Positions 47,921 to 56,669 of a DNA stretch of 64,000 bases are shown in pieces. Source of the stretch: Pseudomonadales bacterium (GTDB lineage Bacteria > Pseudomonadota > Gammaproteobacteria > Pseudomonadales > Azotimanducaceae); assembly GCA_028281885.1 (NCBI GenBank), contig JANQJA010000016.1, positions 62,001-126,000 on the forward strand. The letters run 5' to 3'. Under the pieces are notes generated by a model. It was not told the DNA's origin, searched no databases, and was given only the letters and a program-made list of their open reading frames with translations. Made by a program: the position numbers and the translations under genes. The first letter of the stretch is position 1; each line of letters starts with the position of its first letter.

Positions 47921-48996
47921 AAGTCGGGGTTGATGCCCGACCTCTCTGTGTACCGACGTTTGGTATTGGTCGGTACACTCGCGCGCTGCTGGATCGATTT
48001 GTCACCCAGCAAGACGTGCAGTGGTATCTCTATGCGGATCGTCCACTGCTGCACGACTTCAGTGCTCACCCCAATGTCGTCGTGCGAACGGTCGACAATC
48101 GAGGTCGCCTGGGACGTCTGCTGCTCAGTCAGTGGGGGTTCTCAAGATGGGCGGCTCAGGATCGGCTTGACCTGTTCTGGTCTCCCCGACATCACCTGCC
48201 GCTCCTTCTGCCGCGCGGCATGAAGGCGGTGGTGACCATCCATGATCTGGTGTGGCGCCGCTTTCCGGAGACCATGTTGCCCGAAAATCTGTGGCTCGAG
48301 CGTCTCCTGATGCCACCCTCACTGGGCCGGGCGGACCGGATAGTTGCGGTATCCGGCGCAACCCGTGCCGATATCGTCGCTGACTATCCGGCGACGGCTG
48401 GCAAAGTCAGCGTGATTCATGAAGCGGCGGATACCTATCCGATGGACCCGGTCAGGCTTCGAGCACCGTATTTTGTATTTGTTGGTACGCTTGAGCCACG
48501 CAAGAACCTGCAAAGATTATTGCAGGCTTTCGTCAAGGTCCGAGAGCAACTCGAAGAGGTGCTGCTGGTCGTGATCGGCGGAGAAGGATGGCATACGGAT
48601 CTGGCGGCAATCATCGGCTCGCTTGAGCTGGACGACTCGGTCATTGTTCTGGGACATGTCGATGATGAAGTGGTCTACGCCCACCTCGCTGGCGCTATCG
48701 CGCTCTGCCTGCCATCCCTGTACGAGGGGTTTGGCCTCCCGGCACTGGAAGCCATGCAGTTTGGCACGCCGGTTGTGGGTTCAAAGGTCTCTGCAGTGCC
48801 TGAGGTGGTCGGCACCGGAGGCCTTCTCGTCGACCCATTTTCCAGCAGCGCGATCGCGGATGCCATGGTCAGGGTTGCCAATGACAGAACCCTGCGCTCT
48901 ACCTTGTCCGCTTCTGCGCGCCTTCAGGCTGATCAGTTTTCCTGGGACAAGACGGCTGAAGAAACCCTTTCGCTATTTCGTCAGCTTTCGGGCTGA
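47917..48996 (+). CDS. GT4-family glycosyltransferase (mannosyltransferase-like)
   Basis: The 359-residue GT-B enzyme starts MKVGVDARPLCVPTFGIGRYTRALL, typical of GT4 mannosyltransferases of O-polysaccharides. It has YFVFVGTLEPRKNLQRLLQAF at the linker and PSLYEGFGLPALEAMQFGTPVV as donor motif with E-x7-E. GTG 47917 overlaps the previous stop (GTGA). GDP-mannose would come from ManC two genes on. Its end overlaps the convergent ligase gene by 24 bp. Confidence 0.87.
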   Translation: MKVGVDARPLCVPTFGIGRYTRALLDRFVTQQDVQWYLYADRPLLHDFSAHPNVVVRTVDNRGRLGRLLLSQWGFSRWAAQDRLDLFWSPRHHLPLLLPRGMKAVVTIHDLVWRRFPETMLPENLWLERLLMPPSLGRADRIVAVSGATRADIVADYPATAGKVSVIHEAADTYPMDPVRLRAPYFVFVGTLEPRKNLQRLLQAFVKVREQLEEVLLVVIGGEGWHTDLAAIIGSLELDDSVIVLGHVDDEVVYAHLAGAIALCLPSLYEGFGLPALEAMQFGTPVVGSKVSAVPEVVGTGGLLVDPFSSSAIADAMVRVANDRTLRSTLSASARLQADQFSWDKTAEETLSLFRQLSG

Positions 48997-50238
48997 AACG
49001 GCGGTCCAGGCGAGCAGCATGGGCAGCCAGAAAGCGATCCACAAGTGATCGACCTTTGCCACCAGGCGATCGCCATCCATGGCCAGCGTGACCAGCGAAA
49101 AGGTCAGTGTGGCGAATGCAATTGCGTGAAGCTCCGATGCTAGCGGGCGAAACAGAGGGCCAGCAGACAGCACGATAAGGCCGACAAGCAGCCCAAATCC
49201 GATGATGCCGCCGTAGAACAGGGTAGAAAGGTATATTGAATGGGCGTGGTCGAACGACAGATGTTGCCAGTTCAGCACCGATGACACACTGATACCGTTT
49301 CCGAAGACCCAGTTGCCTGCGGTGATCCTTTCGATCGCGGCGGCCCAGATCTGCGGTCGAAAGCTACTGGCGCGACGTAGCAGCATATCGTCATACCCCG
49401 AGAGGTATGCAGCCAACGCAATCATCACGATGGTAGTCAGGATACCCGCCGCAATTCCAAGTCGTTCGCGCCAGCTGGCTCTTGTTAGCACAAGCAAGGA
49501 CAACAATGCCGCTGCCACAAGGCCGATCATCACGCTGCGAGTCCCTGAGAGGATAATTGCCCAGGCCAGCGGTGCGGTAAGTAAGAGATACAATACGCGC
49601 TCCAGCAGGGCGGGCGTCAGGGTGACACGAGTGGCGGCCATGATGAGTGGGATGCTATAGGAGAGTGCACTGACCGTTGGCGTATAGTTGCGACCCAGTG
49701 CGTAAAGTCGATCCTTTTCGTCCAATGGATTGTAGCCGACGGAGTAATAGAGATAGATCGAGATGCTGGCGGAAATCGCAGCTGACAGTATCGATAGGGT
49801 AACGACCCAGTGCATGAGCCGGGGCAGGCGCTGGGCGGTTAACATGGCGCCAACCAGAAAAGTCACCAACAGGATCGCGTAGGCGGGGTAGTGCCAGCCT
49901 GGCTGATGACTCCAGAGCGATGTAATGCCAAGGTAGATGGCAAACAGTACAGCGCACGCCAGCCGGGGATCCCACAGCACTTGTCGGTTGGGTTGTAACA
50001 ACAGTAGCGGGATGGCTAGCAACGTTGCGATATAGGAAGGGAAAAATGCAGCCTGACCGTCATCCCCCAGGTAGTACAGCACGATAAGTAGCAGGATCGA
50101 ACCGAACAGCGCGACATAGAGCGCATCGATGAAGCGATGAATGATGGCAGGGTCCAGATCGGGGAATTCGAGAACGATTATCGTATAATTCCGAGCCTGA
50201 TTTAAGTCGTAGCCTGCAATGAAGATACAGCCTGTCAT
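48973..50238 (-). CDS. O-antigen ligase/polymerase family membrane protein
   Basis: The 421-residue protein has about 11-12 hydrophobic segments. Its large periplasmic loop holds ITAGNWVFGNGISVSSVLNW and FDHAHSIYLSTLFYGGIIGF, the H-x-x-Y/L pattern of Wzy_C (WaaL-like) proteins. It either ligates polysaccharide to lipid A core or polymerises repeat units; sequence does not decide. The ATG at 50238 lies inside manC (divergent 5' overlap of 20 bp), and no other start occurs before the first helix. Neighbouring flippase and GTs support a Wzx-dependent pathway. Confidence 0.85.
   Translation of the reverse strand: MTGCIFIAGYDLNQARNYTIIVLEFPDLDPAIIHRFIDALYVALFGSILLLIVLYYLGDDGQAAFFPSYIATLLAIPLLLLQPNRQVLWDPRLACAVLFAIYLGITSLWSHQPGWHYPAYAILLVTFLVGAMLTAQRLPRLMHWVVTLSILSAAISASISIYLYYSVGYNPLDEKDRLYALGRNYTPTVSALSYSIPLIMAATRVTLTPALLERVLYLLLTAPLAWAIILSGTRSVMIGLVAAALLSLLVLTRASWRERLGIAAGILTTIVMIALAAYLSGYDDMLLRRASSFRPQIWAAAIERITAGNWVFGNGISVSSVLNWQHLSFDHAHSIYLSTLFYGGIIGFGLLVGLIVLSAGPLFRPLASELHAIAFATLTFSLVTLAMDGDRLVAKVDHLWIAFWLPMLLAWTAVSARKLTK
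50184..50189 (+). promoter_or_regulatory. Possible -10 element of manC
   Basis: A perfect TATAAT stands 29 bp before the manC ATG, within the first codons of the opposite-strand ligase gene. No good -35 is seen at 16-18 bp. It is a plausible start region for manC-galU-ugd but weak on its own. Confidence 0.25.
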
Positions 50239-51613
50239 TCTCTGTGGCGGTTCCGGATCCCGGCTCTGGCCGCTTTCCCGGGAACGCTATCCCAAGCAGC
50301 TGCTGGCACTGATCGATGAACGGTCGTTGTTGCAGAACACCGTCGGCCGGCTCGCAGGATGTGATGTTGCGTCACCGATGGTTATCGCGAATGAGGAACA
50401 GCGTTTCCTGGTGGCTGAGCAATTGCGCGAAGTGGATATTTCGCCGCGTGAGATTCTTCTTGAGCAGAGGGGCCGTAACACGGCACCGGCCATTGCGCTC
50501 GCGGCGCTGCGAGTAGATCCTGACGCCATTTTGCTGGTGCTGCCGTCCGATCATGTCATTGATGACATCACTGCGTTCCATCAGGCGATTTCGACGGCGG
50601 CGGACCTTGCGACCCGAGGCCATCTCGTCACGTTCGGCATCGTACCGACCTCGGCAGAAACCGGTTACGGTTACATCAAGCCTGGCGACCCGATCGGGGC
50701 GGGCATGACGGTGGCATCTTTCGTCGAAAAGCCGGATGCGGCGACCGCGACGGGTTACGTCAAAGACGGGTACTTGTGGAACAGCGGTATGTTCGCATTT
50801 CGCGCAGCGGATTACCTGGTCGAGTTGGGTCGCTATCGTCCCGATATTCTTGATGCCTGCGAGCAGGCGGCGAGTCAATCAGAGGAAGACCTGGATTTTG
50901 TTCGTGTTGATGCCGAGGCATTTGATGCGTGTCCGGCAGAATCTGTTGATTTTGCCGTTATGGAAAACACAGAACGCGCCGCTGTGGTGCCGCTCGATGC
51001 GGGGTGGAGTGATATCGGGAGCTGGTCGGCGCTGTGGGAGGCTTTGCCGCATGATGCCGACAGGAACTCGATCAGTGGAGATGTGGTGCTCAATGACGTG
51101 TCCGGGAGCTATGTCCGCGCCGATCACAGGCTGGTCAGTATCATCGGGCTGAATGATGTCGTGGTCGTGGAAACGGCGGATGCCGTATTGGTCGGCGGTA
51201 AGGCCCACATGCAGCAGGTCAAGGATGTCGTTGCTCATCTGAATCAATGTGAGCGGGATGAACCGGTGAATCATCGACGAGTGTACCGGCCCTGGGGATT
51301 CTATGAAGGTGTGGATGCGGGCGACCGATATCAGGTCAAGCAAATCGAGGTGAAACCTGGCGCCGCCCTGTCGCTGCAGAAACACCACCATCGCGCTGAA
51401 CACTGGATCGTTGTGAGCGGAACGGCTCGCGTTACCCGGGGCCAGGAGACGTTCGATTTGGCTGAGAATGAGTCGACCTACATACCGATCGACACCATAC
51501 ATCGCCTTGAAAATCCCGGCAGTATTCCCTTGCGAGTGATCGAAATTCAGTCGGGGGCCTATCTCGGCGAGGACGATATCGTTCGTTTCGAGGACAACTA
51601 CGGCCGCTCCTGA
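50219..51613 (+). CDS. manC: Mannose-1-phosphate guanylyltransferase / mannose-6-phosphate isomerase
   Basis: The 464-residue bifunctional type II enzyme has an N-terminal pyrophosphorylase with ILCGGSGSRLWPLSRERYPK and FVEKPDAATATGYVKDG. The C-terminal cupin isomerase has RPWGFYEGVDAGDRYQVKQI and LQKHHHRAEHWIVVSGTA with the metal ligands. It makes mannose 6-phosphate from fructose 6-phosphate and GDP-mannose from mannose 1-phosphate. The phosphomannomutase (manB/algC) is not in the window. It feeds Gmd (55453) and probably GT4 mannosyltransferases. Confidence 0.95.
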   Translation: MKIQPVILCGGSGSRLWPLSRERYPKQLLALIDERSLLQNTVGRLAGCDVASPMVIANEEQRFLVAEQLREVDISPREILLEQRGRNTAPAIALAALRVDPDAILLVLPSDHVIDDITAFHQAISTAADLATRGHLVTFGIVPTSAETGYGYIKPGDPIGAGMTVASFVEKPDAATATGYVKDGYLWNSGMFAFRAADYLVELGRYRPDILDACEQAASQSEEDLDFVRVDAEAFDACPAESVDFAVMENTERAAVVPLDAGWSDIGSWSALWEALPHDADRNSISGDVVLNDVSGSYVRADHRLVSIIGLNDVVVVETADAVLVGGKAHMQQVKDVVAHLNQCERDEPVNHRRVYRPWGFYEGVDAGDRYQVKQIEVKPGAALSLQKHHHRAEHWIVVSGTARVTRGQETFDLAENESTYIPIDTIHRLENPGSIPLRVIEIQSGAYLGEDDIVRFEDNYGRS

Positions 51614-51624
51614 GAGCGCCGTCA

Positions 51625-51633
51625 TGCTAGAAT
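51625..51633 (+). promoter_or_regulatory. Possible extended -10 promoter of galU
   Basis: TG-C-TAGAAT is an extended -10 motif 30 bp before the galU ATG, in the short manC-galU gap. There is no clear -35, which extended -10 promoters can lack. Confidence 0.3.
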
Positions 51634-51662
51634 CGGCCGGTCATCGCAACCAGAGTTCTTCG

Positions 51663-52490
51663 ATGCTGACCAAGTGTCTGTTTCCTGCGGCTGGCTACGG
51701 CACCCGCTTCCTGCCTGCCACCAAGGCGATGCCGAAGGAGATGCTGCCCATCGTGAATAAACCCCTGATTCAATACGGGGTGGAGGAAGCGATTGAAGCA
51801 GGTATTCACCAGATCGGTTTTATATCCGGACGCGGCAAGCGGGCGGTGGAAGATCACTTCGACATTTCCTACGAGCTGGAACACCAGATCCAGGGCTCTT
51901 CAAAAGAGAATCTGTTGCAGGAGATTCGTCAGGTCATTGATCAGTGTAGCTTTGCCTATACGCGGCAGATCGAGATGCGTGGTCTGGGGCATGCCATTCT
52001 CACGGGCGAGGCGCTGGTTGGTCGAGATCCATTCGCGGTTCTGCTGGCCGATGATTTCTGTGTCAGTGACGGGCCGGGCGTACTTGCTCAGATGGTCAGG
52101 CTATTCGAGGAACATGCCTGTACCGTGGTGGCCATTGAGGAGGTCCCGAGAGATGCGACGCAGAATTATGGCGTGATTGCGGGCGATGAAATTGCACCGG
52201 GGTTGTTCCGGGTCAGTGAGATGGTTGAAAAACCGGCGCCCGCGGATGCACCGTCCAACCTTGCCATAATCGGCCGTTACATTCTGACGCCTGATATTTT
52301 TGACATCTTGCGGGAAACGCCACCGGGCCGCGGTGGTGAGATCCAGATCACCGATGCCATTGCAAAACAGGCTGAACATGGGCGTGTTCTTGCTTTTCAG
52401 TTTGAGGGACGACGGTTTGACTGCGGCAGCCTGCACGGCTTCGTTGAAGCGACCAACTTTGTTTACCAGACCCGCTTCATCGGCGAGTAA
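51663..52490 (+). CDS. galU: UTP-glucose-1-phosphate uridylyltransferase
   Basis: The 275-residue nucleotidyltransferase starts MLTKCLFPAAGYGTRFLPAT and has KEMLPIVNKPLIQYGVEEA, VLLADDFCV and EMVEKPAPADAPSNLAIIGR. It makes UDP-glucose. ATG 51663 matches the family start; the frame extends upstream to 51624 without homology. ugd follows 12 bp later, so UDP-glucose can go straight to UDP-glucuronate. Confidence 0.95.
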   Translation: MLTKCLFPAAGYGTRFLPATKAMPKEMLPIVNKPLIQYGVEEAIEAGIHQIGFISGRGKRAVEDHFDISYELEHQIQGSSKENLLQEIRQVIDQCSFAYTRQIEMRGLGHAILTGEALVGRDPFAVLLADDFCVSDGPGVLAQMVRLFEEHACTVVAIEEVPRDATQNYGVIAGDEIAPGLFRVSEMVEKPAPADAPSNLAIIGRYILTPDIFDILRETPPGRGGEIQITDAIAKQAEHGRVLAFQFEGRRFDCGSLHGFVEATNFVYQTRFIGE

Positions 52491-52502
52491 AGAGGAATCT
52501 CC

Positions 52503-53843
52503 ATGCGTATTACGATCGTTGGTACCGGCTACGTGGGACTGGTAACCGGGGCTTGTTTCGCAGAAATGGGCAATGACGTGGTCTGCGTCGATATTGACGA
52601 AGACAAGCTTGATCGGCTTCGCCAGGGCATCGTGCCCATTCATGAGCCTGGTCTTGATCGCCTGATCGAAGAGAACACCGCCGCCGGCCAGTTGAATTTT
52701 TCAAGCCATCTGGCGGATGCACTCGCAGATACCCAGGTGGTGTTTATCGCTGTGGGAACGCCGCCTCATGAAGATGGCAGCGCTGATGTCTCTCACGTGC
52801 TGACCGTCGCCCGCCAGATCGGCGAGACGATGGTGTCCAGGGTCGCGGTCGTTGACAAGTCGACGGTTCCGGTCGGTACGGCAGATCGTGTCGAAGAAAC
52901 CATCCAGGCAGCGCTCGATGAACGCGGGGTCGACATCGAATTCGATGTGCTGTCGAATCCGGAATTTTTGAAGGAAGGCGCTGCCGTTGCCGACTTCATG
53001 CGTCCTGATCGAATCGTGATTGGCTCTGAGAACGAAGACAGCAAACGATTGATGCGCGAACTGTATGCGCCGTTCTCAAGAAATCACGACAAGATCCAGT
53101 TCATGAGTGTGCGTGATGCCGAGATGACGAAATATGCGGCCAACGCGATGCTGGCGACCAAAATCAGTTTTATGAATGAAATCGCAGCACTCTGTGACCA
53201 TTTTGGCGTGGATGTCGAGAATGTGCGCAAGGGGATTGGATCCGATCAGCGAATTGGCTTTTCCTTTATTTATGCTGGTGCTGGCTACGGCGGTTCCTGT
53301 TTCCCCAAGGATGTACGCGCGCTGATCTCGATGGCAAACGATGCTGACCTGGGTGGCGAATTGTTTCGCGCGGTGGAATCTCGTAACAGGCAGCAGAAGA
53401 CGCTGTTGATGGATCGGATTTCGGAGAAGATGGGCGCTGACCTCAGCGGCAGGACATTTGCCGTCTGGGGGCTTTCCTTCAAGCCAGAAACAGATGATAT
53501 TCGCGAGGCGCCCGCACTCGAGATGATTGAGCGCCTGCTTGCGGCTGGTGCAAGAATCCGAACCTTTGATCCGAAGGCGATGGAGCCGGCGAAGAGAGCA
53601 CTGGACCATCTCGACTCGTCGCGGATAACCTACGCGGATTCTCCATTTGATGCGGTAACCGGTGCCGACGCCCTCCTGATCATGACCGAGTGGAAGAACT
53701 TCCGGCAGCCGGATTTCAGACGGCTGGCAGAATCCCTGAAAGAACGTCTGATCTTCGATGGGCGTAATTTGTTCGATCCTGAGATCGTTGCCAACTACGG
53801 TCTTCGGTACATTGGCATTGGACGGAACTCGGAGCGCCTCTGA
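52503..53843 (+). CDS. ugd: UDP-glucose 6-dehydrogenase
   Basis: The 446-residue enzyme has an N-terminal NAD domain (MRITIVGTGYVGLVTGACFA), the VDKSTVPVGTAD segment, and the catalytic Cys in GAGYGGSCFPKDVRAL. A C-terminal UDP-binding domain follows (VWGLSFKPETDDIREAPAL). It oxidises UDP-glucose to UDP-glucuronate with two NAD+. The uronate would give the polymer a carboxylate, a possible substrate for the Asn-synthetase-like protein at 40610. AGAGGA precedes the ATG. The stop overlaps the next start by one base. Confidence 0.96.
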   Translation: MRITIVGTGYVGLVTGACFAEMGNDVVCVDIDEDKLDRLRQGIVPIHEPGLDRLIEENTAAGQLNFSSHLADALADTQVVFIAVGTPPHEDGSADVSHVLTVARQIGETMVSRVAVVDKSTVPVGTADRVEETIQAALDERGVDIEFDVLSNPEFLKEGAAVADFMRPDRIVIGSENEDSKRLMRELYAPFSRNHDKIQFMSVRDAEMTKYAANAMLATKISFMNEIAALCDHFGVDVENVRKGIGSDQRIGFSFIYAGAGYGGSCFPKDVRALISMANDADLGGELFRAVESRNRQQKTLLMDRISEKMGADLSGRTFAVWGLSFKPETDDIREAPALEMIERLLAAGARIRTFDPKAMEPAKRALDHLDSSRITYADSPFDAVTGADALLIMTEWKNFRQPDFRRLAESLKERLIFDGRNLFDPEIVANYGLRYIGIGRNSERL

Positions 53844-55438
53844 TGGGTTACGCGAAAGATCCTGAGGTACTCAGGGAAGAAAGTCGGGCGCTGGTTTCCT
53901 TTGATCTGAGTCGGATCCAGCTTTGCGATGTCGAGTTGATACTGAATGGATCCTTTGCGCCCCTCGATGGTTTTATGACCAGCGCAGAGTGCGAGAGCGT
54001 TGCGCAAAAGAAGCTGTGGCGGGATCACTTCTGGCCAGTGCCTGTCGTGCTCGACGTCTCGACGGATTTTGCCAGTCAGATTGATCCCGGCCACCGAATC
54101 GCACTACGGGACCCGGAGGGTGTGCTGGTTGCGGTGATGACGGTGATGGAGAGCTTTCCGTCTCCCGGTGGCGCGGGCAGGGAACTGATGCCAGTTTGCC
54201 TGGGAGGGAGCATCGAGGGCGTTGAAGCCCCGGTCCATTTTGATTTCAAACGCCTGCGCCTTGATCCGGTTGCGTTGGCGCAGCAGTTTGACCGGCTTGG
54301 CTGGGAGAAGGTGCTTGGCTTTGCAACGCGGCGGCCGCTGCACCAGCGTGAGGTCTATGAGACCTATAACGTGGCGCGAAACATGGAGGCCAATCTGCTC
54401 ATCAATCCTGCGGTCGGCGCGGTTTCGGCAGAAGACAACTTCCACTATGCGCGGGTTCACGCGCTGGAACATGCACTGGAACACTACCCGCTGCATACCA
54501 CGGATCTGGTGCTCACATCCCTGTATCAGCGAGGGTTGGGTATCGACGATGTGTTGCTGCACGCGATCATGCTGAAGAATCTGGGGTCTCAGTATTACCT
54601 GGTGGACAAGGAATACTGTGACCCGGGTGTAACCGGGCTTGATTACGACGCGTTGCAGGAACAGTTGTCAGCCTACAACGAGAAGCTTGGCATTGAACTG
54701 GTCTACAACATACCGATGGTACATTCACCGCGACGTGGTGGCTATGTTGAAGCGAGTTCGGTCAGTGGCGAGACAATTAACGAAATGTCGTCGACCGAGT
54801 TCATCGAGCGGTTACGATCGGATCTTGAGATCCCCGTCTGGTTCTCCTGGCCCGAAGTGGTCGACGAACTGCGCAAGGTCTACAAGCCGCGTTCGTCCCA
54901 GGGTGTCACGATCTTCCTTACCGGCTTGTCCGGTTCGGGCAAGTCGTCCATCGCCAACGCGCTGCTGGTCAAGATGATGGAAATGGGTGGCAGGCCCATC
55001 ACGCTACTGGATGGCGACATCGTCCGGCATCATCTTTCGAGCGAGCTGGGGTTCTCCAAGGAACATCGCGATCTCAATATTCGGCGCATTGGCTATGTGG
55101 CGAGCCAGATTACCAAGCATGGTGGCATGGCCATTTGCGCACCGATCGCACCTTATCGGAAGACGAGACGTCACGTGAGGAGGATGATCGAGTCGGTTGG
55201 CGGATTCGTCGAGGTCCACGTATCGACGCCGCTGGAGGTGTGCGAGGCGCGTGATCGAAAGGGGCTCTATGCCAAGGCCCGTGCGGGCACCATCAAGGAA
55301 TTCACGGGTATCAGCGACCCCTACGAAGTGCCTGAAAATCCTGAACTCAGGATTGACACCCAGAACATAGCGCCGGAAGAAGCGGCGCAGCGAGTGATTC
55401 TGACGCTGGAAAAACTGGGATACATCAAACTGATGTAG
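53843..55438 (+). CDS. Degenerate ATP sulfurylase domain fused to APS kinase
   Basis: 531 residues. Residues 1-350 have the ATP sulfurylase (Sat) fold pattern (LNGSFAPLDGFMT, HPL-type loops, SGETINEMSSTEF, IPVWFSWPEVVDEL), but the catalytic motifs are altered. The QTRNPxHRxH motif reads ATRRPLHQRE (near 161), and the GRDHAG loop reads VDKEYCD (near 253). Residues 355-531 are an apparently intact APS kinase: GLSGSGKSS, DGDIVRHHL, FSKEHRDLN, and LYAKARAGTIKEFTGISDPY. So it should make PAPS from APS but probably not APS from sulfate. APS could come from CysD/CysN (56670-59536). The Sat-like part may be a regulatory or scaffolding domain. It adjoins ugd (one-base overlap) inside the polysaccharide locus. 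Confidence 0.85.
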   Translation: MGYAKDPEVLREESRALVSFDLSRIQLCDVELILNGSFAPLDGFMTSAECESVAQKKLWRDHFWPVPVVLDVSTDFASQIDPGHRIALRDPEGVLVAVMTVMESFPSPGGAGRELMPVCLGGSIEGVEAPVHFDFKRLRLDPVALAQQFDRLGWEKVLGFATRRPLHQREVYETYNVARNMEANLLINPAVGAVSAEDNFHYARVHALEHALEHYPLHTTDLVLTSLYQRGLGIDDVLLHAIMLKNLGSQYYLVDKEYCDPGVTGLDYDALQEQLSAYNEKLGIELVYNIPMVHSPRRGGYVEASSVSGETINEMSSTEFIERLRSDLEIPVWFSWPEVVDELRKVYKPRSSQGVTIFLTGLSGSGKSSIANALLVKMMEMGGRPITLLDGDIVRHHLSSELGFSKEHRDLNIRRIGYVASQITKHGGMAICAPIAPYRKTRRHVRRMIESVGGFVEVHVSTPLEVCEARDRKGLYAKARAGTIKEFTGISDPYEVPENPELRIDTQNIAPEEAAQRVILTLEKLGYIKLM

Positions 55439-55452
55439 CAAACCTGGCGGGA

Positions 55453-56586
55453 CTACTCGCGAGGCGTCTGGACGTCAAATCCACTGGCCTCCAGCAGAGC
55501 CTGCTGGCGCGCCTTGTCCAGATCGTTCAGCAGCATTTCAGTCACCATTTCATCAAGCGTTGTCGTGGGCTCCCAGCCCAGCTGTTTCTTGGCTTTACTC
55601 GGATCACCGAGCAACGTTTCGACTTCGGCGGGGCGGTAGTATTTGGGATCGATTCTGATGATGGTATCACCGGGCTTAATCCTGACTTCGCCTTCATTCA
55701 TAATCGATGCGGCAGAGACTTCGACGGCGACGCCGACTTCCTCGGTGCCGCCGCCGCGCCATTCGATTTCGATGCCCAGCTGACGACACGCTTTTTCAAT
55801 GAAATCCCGCACACTGACCTGCTGGCCGGTGGCAATGACATAGTCCTCCGGTGCATCCTGTTGCAGCATCAGCCACTGCATTTCAACGTAGTCCCGGGCA
55901 TGACCCCAGTCGCGGAGGGCGTCGATATTGCCAAGGTAGAGACAAGGCTCGACACCGAGGACGATGTTGGACAGGCCGCGAGTGATTTTCCGGGTAACGA
56001 AGGTTTCGCCGCGGCGGGGCGATTCGTGATTGAAAAGAATGCCGTTGCAGGCGTAGATGCCGTACGCTTCGCGGTAGTTCACCGTGATCCAGTAGGCGTA
56101 CAGTTTGGCGGCGCCGTAGGGTGAACGTGGATAAAAGGGTGTTGTTTCTCGTTGAGGTGTTTCCTGGACCAGTCCGTAGAGTTCTGATGTCGATGCCTGG
56201 TAGAAACGTGTCTTGTTCTCAAGTCCAAGGAAACGAATTCCTTCGAGCAGTCGTAGCGTACCAATACCATCGACGTCCGCGGTGTACTCGGGCGTCTCGA
56301 AGCTCACCTGGACATGACTTTGTGCACCCAGGTTGTAGATTTCGTCAGGCTGGGTTTCGCTGATCAGGCGAATCAGGTTGGAAGTGTCGGTCAGATCGCC
56401 GTAGTGAAGTCGAAACCGGGGGTTGGCGTGCGGATCTTCGTAGAGGTGGTCAACGCGTTCCGTATTGAACAGGGAACTTCTTCGTTTGATGCCGTGAACT
56501 TCATAGCCTTTTTCGAGCAGGAGTTCGGCAAGATAGGAGCCATCCTGTCCGGTGATACCGGTGATAAGAGCGACTTTGCTGGCCAA
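55453..56586 (-). CDS. gmd: GDP-mannose 4,6-dehydratase
   Basis: The 377-residue extended SDR starts [20 protein letters not shown] and has [37 protein letters not shown] and [20 protein letters not shown]. It converts GDP-mannose to GDP-4-keto-6-deoxymannose, the precursor of GDP-L-fucose, GDP-D-rhamnose and GDP-perosamine. The next enzyme (fcl, rmd or per) is not in the window. It ends 14 bp from the convergent sulfurylase/kinase fusion. Confidence 0.96.
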   Translation of the reverse strand: MASKVALITGITGQDGSYLAELLLEKGYEVHGIKRRSSLFNTERVDHLYEDPHANPRFRLHYGDLTDTSNLIRLISETQPDEIYNLGAQSHVQVSFETPEYTADVDGIGTLRLLEGIRFLGLENKTRFYQASTSELYGLVQETPQRETTPFYPRSPYGAAKLYAYWITVNYREAYGIYACNGILFNHESPRRGETFVTRKITRGLSNIVLGVEPCLYLGNIDALRDWGHARDYVEMQWLMLQQDAPEDYVIATGQQVSVRDFIEKACRQLGIEIEWRGGGTEEVGVAVEVSAASIMNEGEVRIKPGDTIIRIDPKYYRPAEVETLLGDPSKAKKQLGWEPTTTLDEMVTEMLLNDLDKARQQALLEASGFDVQTPRE

Positions 56587-56669
56587 TGAGTGAGCCCGTT
56601 GTTGTTATGAAAGCGACAGTTTACTGGTCGATTCCTGCCACGTCACTCGAACAGCCTCCCGGCAAGGGA

